Below, one piece after another: positions 57,362-64,000 of a DNA stretch of 64,000 bases (its first letter is position 1; the number at the start of each line of letters is the position of its first letter). The position numbers and the translations under genes were made by a program. The stretch lies in assembly GCA_025890175.1 (NCBI GenBank), contig JANPYM010000005.1:2334549-2398548 (forward strand), in the 5' to 3' direction. The DNA is from Ciborinia camelliae (taxonomy: Eukaryota; Ascomycota; Leotiomycetes; Helotiales; Sclerotiniaceae). The notes beneath the pieces are model-generated. The model did no database searches. It saw only the letters and a program-made list of their open reading frames with translations, and was not told the origin of the DNA.

Positions 57362-60300
57362 TTTGAAGAATCTGGCGTTTGTATCTCTAATAAGATGCTC
57401 AGTTCTTTTGGTAGACGAGAGAGGTCTTGAATTGACCCTTTGTTGATAACTTAGCAATGGATTTGAAGTGTGATGAATAGGAAATATAAAAATAATGAAG
57501 GGAAAATGCGAAAGTTATATAGAAAAGTTGATAACGAAATGTACGACTATTTTCGTATCAATATTGAACATTGTAACTGGGTGAAATTGAAGGAGATCGT
57601 CGATCAAAAGGTCAACGCCAGGGTATATGCTTGATATTGAAAATGCAAGTATACAACCAGTTGTAGTTCAAGAAATCATAGGTATGCGTGTCTGGGTGTT
57701 TGGGTGTGTAATGCGTTGAGCCCCGCGAAGCCACTTGATTCAAATTTTGTTACTATGAACTTTTCCCGAAATGCAGTGGGACTATTAATGGTAGACCATT
57801 CAACCCGTCCAATTCGAATTGCTGATCATAATTGGATGAATCCTGGTGAACAGGGCGAATGAGGAAATACTCAAAGTCTTCTCGGTCCTCTAGGGTTGGT
57901 CCCTTTTTCCGGGGATCCAATTGATCGACCGGGTATGAAATGCAGACTTTTTTGAAGTTACTACTCCAAAACTAGATATTTACCGCCATCCCGCAGTCAC
58001 AAGGGGTTTCAAAGCGTGTTCGGGACTCGGAAATAGGAAAACTTGAGCGACTTCGAAAATAAGCCCAACGCCCGCCTGTGGAAGAATATGTTGTGTTCAA
58101 TGCCCAGATGTGTTCAAGTTGTCCAAAGCAAGACATTTTGGGGTTATGGGGGCGTCATTGAAGTCGCTCTGTGTAATACTGTGGCACATATGATATAGTA
58201 CGACATGGATTTATATGTTTTTTCCTTTTTTTGTTTCGAGTTTGAGAATGAATTGGAGAATTCGTTGTGGCGATTTATATTGTTGTTGTACAAAAGAAGA
58301 TTGTACGAGGTTGAAACTTTCTAGAATAGAAGTACCAAGGGAAAAGAATGCCAAGCCGGCTACTATCAAATTAATAGATAGCTTCACGAACGGGAGTGAA
58401 TATATTGTGGGGATATAAATGGATTTAAGAATAGTTTTATAGATTTTTATAAGGACTTTGATACTTCATATGGATATTTTAAATCTAAATACTTTTGTAT
58501 TTGTAACTATATATTCGAAGAAGTTTAAATATTATCTATCGATAGTTTATTAATACTATTCCGTCTTATAACATTGGTTTCGATAGTTTATTAATACTAT
58601 TTCGTCTTATAACATTGGTTTAGAAATATTAGATAATTGATATTTCCTTTCAAATAGTCGGCCTCTACAGCAGTCGCTTCTAGAGGGCCAGCGGAGCGTC
58701 ATCTATTCATGTAATATAATTATATTAGATATCGAAAGAAAGTTAAATAAATAACGGGGTTGATATTAATATATTTCCTCTATTTTATAACTTTAGATAG
58801 ACATTTAGATAGATAGTTCTAAAGAATATATGGTTATATAGTACTTAATATTAAACAAAATAACTTCTTTTTTTATTTTCCCCCTCTCAAAGTATAACTA
58901 AGGGGTCTTTTAATGGAAAAGGCCATTTTGTTTTTGACTTACATCCCCATTATTCAACAATCCTTTATCTAGGGTTGAAAGCCATAATTTACATTTACAT
59001 ATATACCTAGGTTTATACAGTAGTACTCAGTCACTTCCAGTTTCATCTCTTTCAATAATCAAGTACGGAGTACTCAATATCTAATTCCTTTCCGTATGAT
59101 ATCCAGAACCCTAGATAGTTAGTTACATTACATCACCAATCAATGTATACCCAAATAGATATATCGATACCTAGTCCTATATATCTTAGAAATTTAGAAT
59201 AAATACTTGTAAACCATCTCGATATATAAGATATTAAGGGAATAAGAAAACCAAAGCGAGAAAACCATATTATATTGTTTGTACAGTATACAGCATATAG
59301 CATAGCATACAATATACAGTACAAGATACAACCAAACCCACTCTAGGGAATCATAGAGTAACATCCGCCCATATGATGAAACCTCCCTACTTAGGACATG
59401 GTATCATGTACCATGTATGTATAGTTATGGTTATGGTAATGGTATCAAGTATACGGGATTACAAAATCGGATATATTCGGGGGAGACAGAATGTAAGAAG
59501 ATTGAGGTTGGGGTTGATTGGATGGATGGATTGTAGGTTAAGAGTTGAAGAAATAAAGAGTTTGTTTTATTCTTCTTCTTTTTATTACTCCTTTTCTTCT
59601 TATATTGGTGATATTATATCATGAGGCGTTTGCTATCCCATACCGAGTCGTACAGGAAAGAAGCCCATGCCGTTCAAGGATGTGGATGAAATGGCTGGAT
59701 AGACAGCAATGTAAGCCTTTGGGTTAGAAGCCAGTATTGGAAAAAGCAATATTGTACTCCGTATTACCTACCATATCGAAACCGGTAGAAATTACTGGAC
59801 CTGTTGAACCCTTCCTTTTGGCTTAAAGTTTTAGATATATTATTGAATAACCATTGAAGGTTGCATGCAGTTCCTTCAAGGAAAAATAGAAGGGAAAATG
59901 AAGCTAAAAGAAAGTTCCAGTATTTCAGGCTCACATCATCATATGGAACCTTTTACCATACTTCTTGACTTTTCGTTGACATTGGGATAATGGACATTGG
60001 TTACCTCTACCTACTAGGTAGCTACATCCTACTTGAACTAACCCTAAAGAGGCTTTTACCGCCAACCCAATTCCATTTTCTTGCTTCTCTCCTCTCTTCC
60101 CTCCTCAAAAAATACCCCCACAACAACCAAAACCCTCCGACTCCGACTACAATTCAATCTCCAGCTACCAACGCATTATACGCAACGAAAAGGAGAAGCC
60201 GATATCCAAATACCGAGATCCTTATGGCATGAATGATAAACAAGAGTTGAAGGCGAAAAAAGGCGAAAACTTCAATCACATCTACGAAGTACGGACATTC

Positions 60301-61269
60301 AATCGGATTCGACCACATATTAAAAAAAGAGGTAAGCAAAGCAAAGTTAATATCAAGAAATCTTCCGCTGCATTAGGTATGCTACCTACCTACCTAGGTA
60401 GGTACCTGCCTATCTATTCCTTGATACAACTTCAATTCTCTTCCCCTATCAAAAATCTACACCTACACCGACACGACATTTTCTCCACAAACTCGGTAGG
60501 ATGTAGGTTAGGTAGGTTGGGTAGGTTGTGGGAGGAATGTGGAAGTTACATCAAGCATCAAGTTACACAATGCAATGAATCAATGAGGCGCATGTAATGG
60601 TATAGTATGGCATGGCATAACATGGATTTTTTCATTTTGTAACGGGTAACGGGTTGGGTTGGATTGTCAACTTGTCACGCCTTCAACACTTCCAAGCTGT
60701 CACTGTCACCCTCTCACAACGATCACGTGTAACCTTACTAATCATTCTACCACTTTTCAAGGCCGGGTAGAGCTGGAGATAGAAATCCAATCCAATCTCG
60801 ATGAGAATTCCCTTTTCTGGAATATATTACATACTACATATTACATCTCTCCGTACATACATTGCATATTACATGAAAAATGCGGCATTCGGCATAAAAA
60901 CAAATTAATCGAATTCTCGGTCGGGATCTCCGTTTGATAGCAAGTGCTTTCCGTTATCAAATCTCGGCATACTTTACCTAGTACAGTATTGTACGCGTTT
61001 GAGAGGATCGGGCCGTCTTTTGACCAAGTGCGACGGGATCGAGATCGATACCTAGGTAACTCTTAGCCTCTTGGCGTCTTCGCCTCCTAGCCTCCTCGTT
61101 CCACCTTACTTGGGTCTGGTAGTTCGTTCCTTCCTGCAACACCTTTCCTCTCACATGACATTTCAACCCGCACTCAAATCAATTTTTAGCCAATCAATAC
61201 TTACATATTGACTTTCTTCTACTCTACTCTACTAAGGTGTACCAGGTTCACCGTACCGTCTCTGCAATC
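57362..61269. other. long gene-poor, AT-rich stretch
   Basis: No supported gene in about 3.9 kb. The part 58420-58930 is strongly AT-rich with a short GC-richer block (CTCTACAGCAGTCGCTTCTA near 58666), which could be an eroded transposon. It has a 41-bp tandem duplication. Short frames at 59373, 60229 and 60659 have no recognisable features. Confidence 0.5.
58540..58621. repeat. 41-bp tandem duplication
   Basis: CGATAGTTTATTAATACTAT begins both units (58540-58580 and 58581-58621), which differ at a single base (C versus T before CGTCTTATAAC). Confidence 0.95.
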
Positions 61270-64000
61270 ATGAGTTGGAAGAATGGATTTGGAGAATGGG
61301 AATTTCCTAAATTGAAAGATGCTCATCAATTTCCGGTAAGTCTTTTGAGTCTTTTACATTACATGTCCGAATATGCATCAACGGGCATGAATGACATCTC
61401 CTTCAAGCAAAAATGTCGGTGAGAATGTCAATGTCTACTGTTTGATGTATGTGTATCTCATAAGGACGGACATTGGTTATCGTATCTAACTGGACAATTC
61501 ATTCTTTAGAATCTTCCTACAACTAGAGGTATGTGATAAACCGTTCCGGCATTCCCCTTATACCAACCACCTAGTAGTACCCAATGATCTGACAAGTTTT
61601 AGCAAAAGATGGGAAAAACGCTTCATCAATCGAAAAGAATGAATTTTGGTCGGTGAAATTTTATCCATACACCAAACCCAATGTTGATCCTGTATATGCC
61701 GTGGTAGGTGGTAAACATGTAAGTTCTCCTTCCTTATTCAGGCCTTACATTGATCGGCTCACTAAATCATACATAGATTTTGATATGTAGACCTCCCACT
61801 GAAGAAAAAGGCATCGAGATCATTCAATTCATTATCGATGAGGAGGTGAGTCGTTGATTTTAGTAACCATATGATATCGATGACGTTCATTAACACGAGA
61901 TTCTAGCCAAGCGCAGATCATTACACATGTTGTTGGACCAAAGATTTAGCGACAAAGAAGCCTCTCCTTTGTGTAGCGGGTGTAGATGCCAAAATCAAGA
62001 TTTTCGATGTCCCCACGGGAAAACTTATAAGGGTGAGTAACATGATATATACTTCTTCTCGTACAAAGACTGATGATTGATTCTAGGTACTTGCAGGACA
62101 CGGAGGAGTACGATTAACTGAATTGTCATCATCTAGATAGAATCTGAGAACTGATTCTCTGACAGGAAATCGATGAATTGGCCACCTGTCCAACGAATCC
62201 TGATATCTTGGCATCTTGCTCCGCCGATTCTACTATCAGAATATGGAGTCTGAATCCCAAGAATAAGGAATATCCATGTGTGGCAATATTATCCGGAGGT
62301 CATAAAGATACCATATCGACGATTGTACGTCCATATCATTGAAGACTTTTTATTTTAACGCACCACTAATCATACTGAAAGGATTTTCATCATTCTGGTC
62401 GATTTTTACTATCTGGTGGTATAGATCATGTTATAAGTCTTGTAAGTTTTTTTCTTCTATGCAAATATAAATGTATAAAGGGGAAGATTGATTGACTAAT
62501 AACAAATTATGTAGTGGACGTTGCCGGAATTTCCAGATGAAAATACGGGAACGAATGTAGCGACACAAATTCAATATCCTCATTTTTCATCGTCGGAAAT
62601 TCATACGGATGCAGTGGATTGGTAGGTTATTATTTGACTTCTTTCTCTCCCCCCCACCTTATTATGCGATCATCATATTCTTCCCCATCTCATTCTTCCC
62701 CCCCTCTCCTTCCTTTACCTCTCTCCTTCCTATCCCCTCTCCCAAATCCTGATCCAAACAAACCCTACTAACATCCCCTAGTGTACGCTTCTACGATGAT
62801 TCCATCCTCTCCCGTTCCGCAAACGAAAACTGTATCGTCCTATGGAATATCACAGGATTTAATTCCAAAGGACCAATCCCGGATCGAAATAAAGCTCCTA
62901 CGCAACATGAGGCCGCCAATGCAAGTCCGACGTTGACTTGCTTTACGGATCCCATCAAGTTTGAAAGCTATGTTAGGCTTATTGAGTATGATTTTCTGAT
63001 TTCTCTGGATTTATTTTGGTTAACTTAAGTGATGTTGTCGTTGATCAATCATCCCTATCAAAAATTTCCTCAAATTCATCATCTATAATAGGAAGCGCAC
63101 ATTATACGTCTTTCCTCTCATATCCCACATCTCGCACAATCACACTTGGTCATCCTCTCCATCCATCCATTAAAATGCTAATCCCCTCACCAGATTTTCC
63201 GCCCCAGAAACCGAAACATTTTTCGTGCGCTTCTCACTTTTCCAAGGTCTTCCAATCCCAGATTCACCCTCCTACACAAGTCCTTATTCCAATTCCAACG
63301 ACGATTCCAACGTCAATCCCAACCCCTCAAATCACCCCATCCTCGCAATCAGTTCCCACACCTCCAAACTCTATTTCTGGGACCTATACCGACTAGAATC
63401 CTATTTCGACTACGTCCAGTCTATTCCCACATCCTTGACCTCCAAAATCGATCCCACCCCCACCCCCCCATCCTTCTCCACAATCTTCGGTCTTCCCTCC
63501 GGCCAACAAACCCCCATCCCCGAAGACAGCACCCAACCCAAACGTCCCGCATTCCTCACTCCCTACCGACCACGCGGACAACGTGGAGGCGGCGCAAGTG
63601 CCAAATCCCTCACGAGTAGACTTCGCGATATCTCACCCGCTAGTTCGTCAACGACTACCACTAGTACATCCGGACCCTCCAATTCCACATCCACAACCAC
63701 TTCCACCATCTCCACCTCCACCTCCCTCCACCTCTCCACCTCCCTCAACAATGCAATCCTCAATGCGAATGGAAACCAAAACAAAATCCCGACGACGCGC
63801 TCAGATCTCAAATCCTGGAATGAAAAATATAACATCGCGCAGATTTTGCCGTTGGAGAGATTAAAACCACATAAGGAAGAGGTGATTAAGGGGTGGAAAT
63901 TTTTGGGCAGGGGCGTGGATTGGAGTCAGGTGGCGAATGGTGTGTCGTTGCTGGGGGGGAGGGGGTCGTTGGGTGTTTGGGGAGGTGGGAGGGCGCTGCT
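61270..64000 (+). CDS. EED: Polycomb protein EED (WD40), 3' end cut by window
   Basis: EED/ESC is the WD40 subunit of PRC2, which deposits H3K27 methylation and silences facultative heterochromatin. At least eleven exons: 61270-61335, 61510-61528, 61603-61718, 61777-61845, 61907-62032, 62087-62107, 62166-62324, 62382-62441, 62515-62621, 62782-62985 and 63194 to the edge; phases agree across all junctions. Family landmarks are EFWSVKFYPYTKPNVDPVYA, DHYTCCWTKD, LLCVAGVDAKIKIFDV, VLAGHGGEIDELATCPTNPD, LASCSADSTIRIWSL, HHSGRFLLSGGIDHVISLW, IHTDAVDCVRFYDDSILSRS and HTSKLYFWDLYRLESY. A Ser/Thr/Pro-rich insert follows YRLESY, longer than in animal EED, before conserved-looking KEEVIKGWKFLGRGVDWSQV. 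Two exons are only 19 and 21 nt. The stop codon lies beyond the window. Confidence 0.9.

Overview
This window is nuclear DNA of a filamentous ascomycete. The genes carry short introns (about 45-110 bp) with GTAAGT/GTATGT-type donors and CTAAC/TACTAAT-like branch sites. Intergenic DNA is AT-rich and full of microsatellites. The gene content (PL1 pectate lyase, chitin-binding deacetylase, RIX1, Ypp1/TTC7-type protein, EED) suggests a plant-associated Leotiomycete, perhaps a Sclerotiniaceae member such as Botrytis or Sclerotinia. The genus is inference. I found no tRNA, rRNA or CRISPR.

Layout. Positions 1-9.2 kb: a secreted pectate lyase (minus), then a long gene-poor stretch with a decayed MFS transporter and several tandem repeats. 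9.3-15.6 kb: an intact citrate synthase-like gene, a broken SNF2-type helicase relic and an alpha-amylase lacking a signal peptide. 17.9-21.0 kb: RNA polymerase I subunit RPA49 and the 25-residue ribosomal protein eL41 (RPL41), both minus. 21.3-25.8 kb: a repeat-rich island with LTR-like termini, a three-copy structured repeat and two decayed cysteine-rich genes. 25.9-29.8 kb: a FHA-domain checkpoint/meiotic kinase and a mitochondrial citrate-type carrier. 32.4-39.4 kb: the Ypp1/TTC7-like protein (minus) and RIX1 (plus). 41.2-48.3 kb: a three-CBM18 chitin deacetylase, a small secreted cysteine-containing protein and a membrane protein of unknown function. An 82-bp direct repeat (40.7 and 46.1 kb) and a MITE-like inverted repeat (45.7-45.9 kb) lie in this interval. 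49.1-57.4 kb: alpha-actinin, a YIPF6-type Golgi protein and a PAS-domain protein (all minus). 61.3 kb to the end: the multi-intron WD40 gene EED, a PRC2 subunit, cut by the window edge.

How the genes work together. Three housekeeping genes serve ribosome production: RPA49 for rRNA synthesis, RIX1 for 60S maturation, RPL41 as a ribosomal protein. The pectate lyase, chitin deacetylase and small secreted protein act outside the cell, at the wall or the host interface. The citrate synthase-like enzyme has no polyketide synthase, fatty acid synthase or other biosynthetic partner here. Nothing resembles a coherent new multi-gene system. The most unusual items are the RPL41 gene split into 2-, 69- and 7-nt coding exons, the repeat-disrupted MFS relic, the triplicated hairpin module near 22 kb, minisatellites in the leaders of two genes, and the optional 315-residue N-terminal extension of alpha-actinin. 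Exon coordinates were worked out by hand from splice signals and checked by reading frame for most genes.
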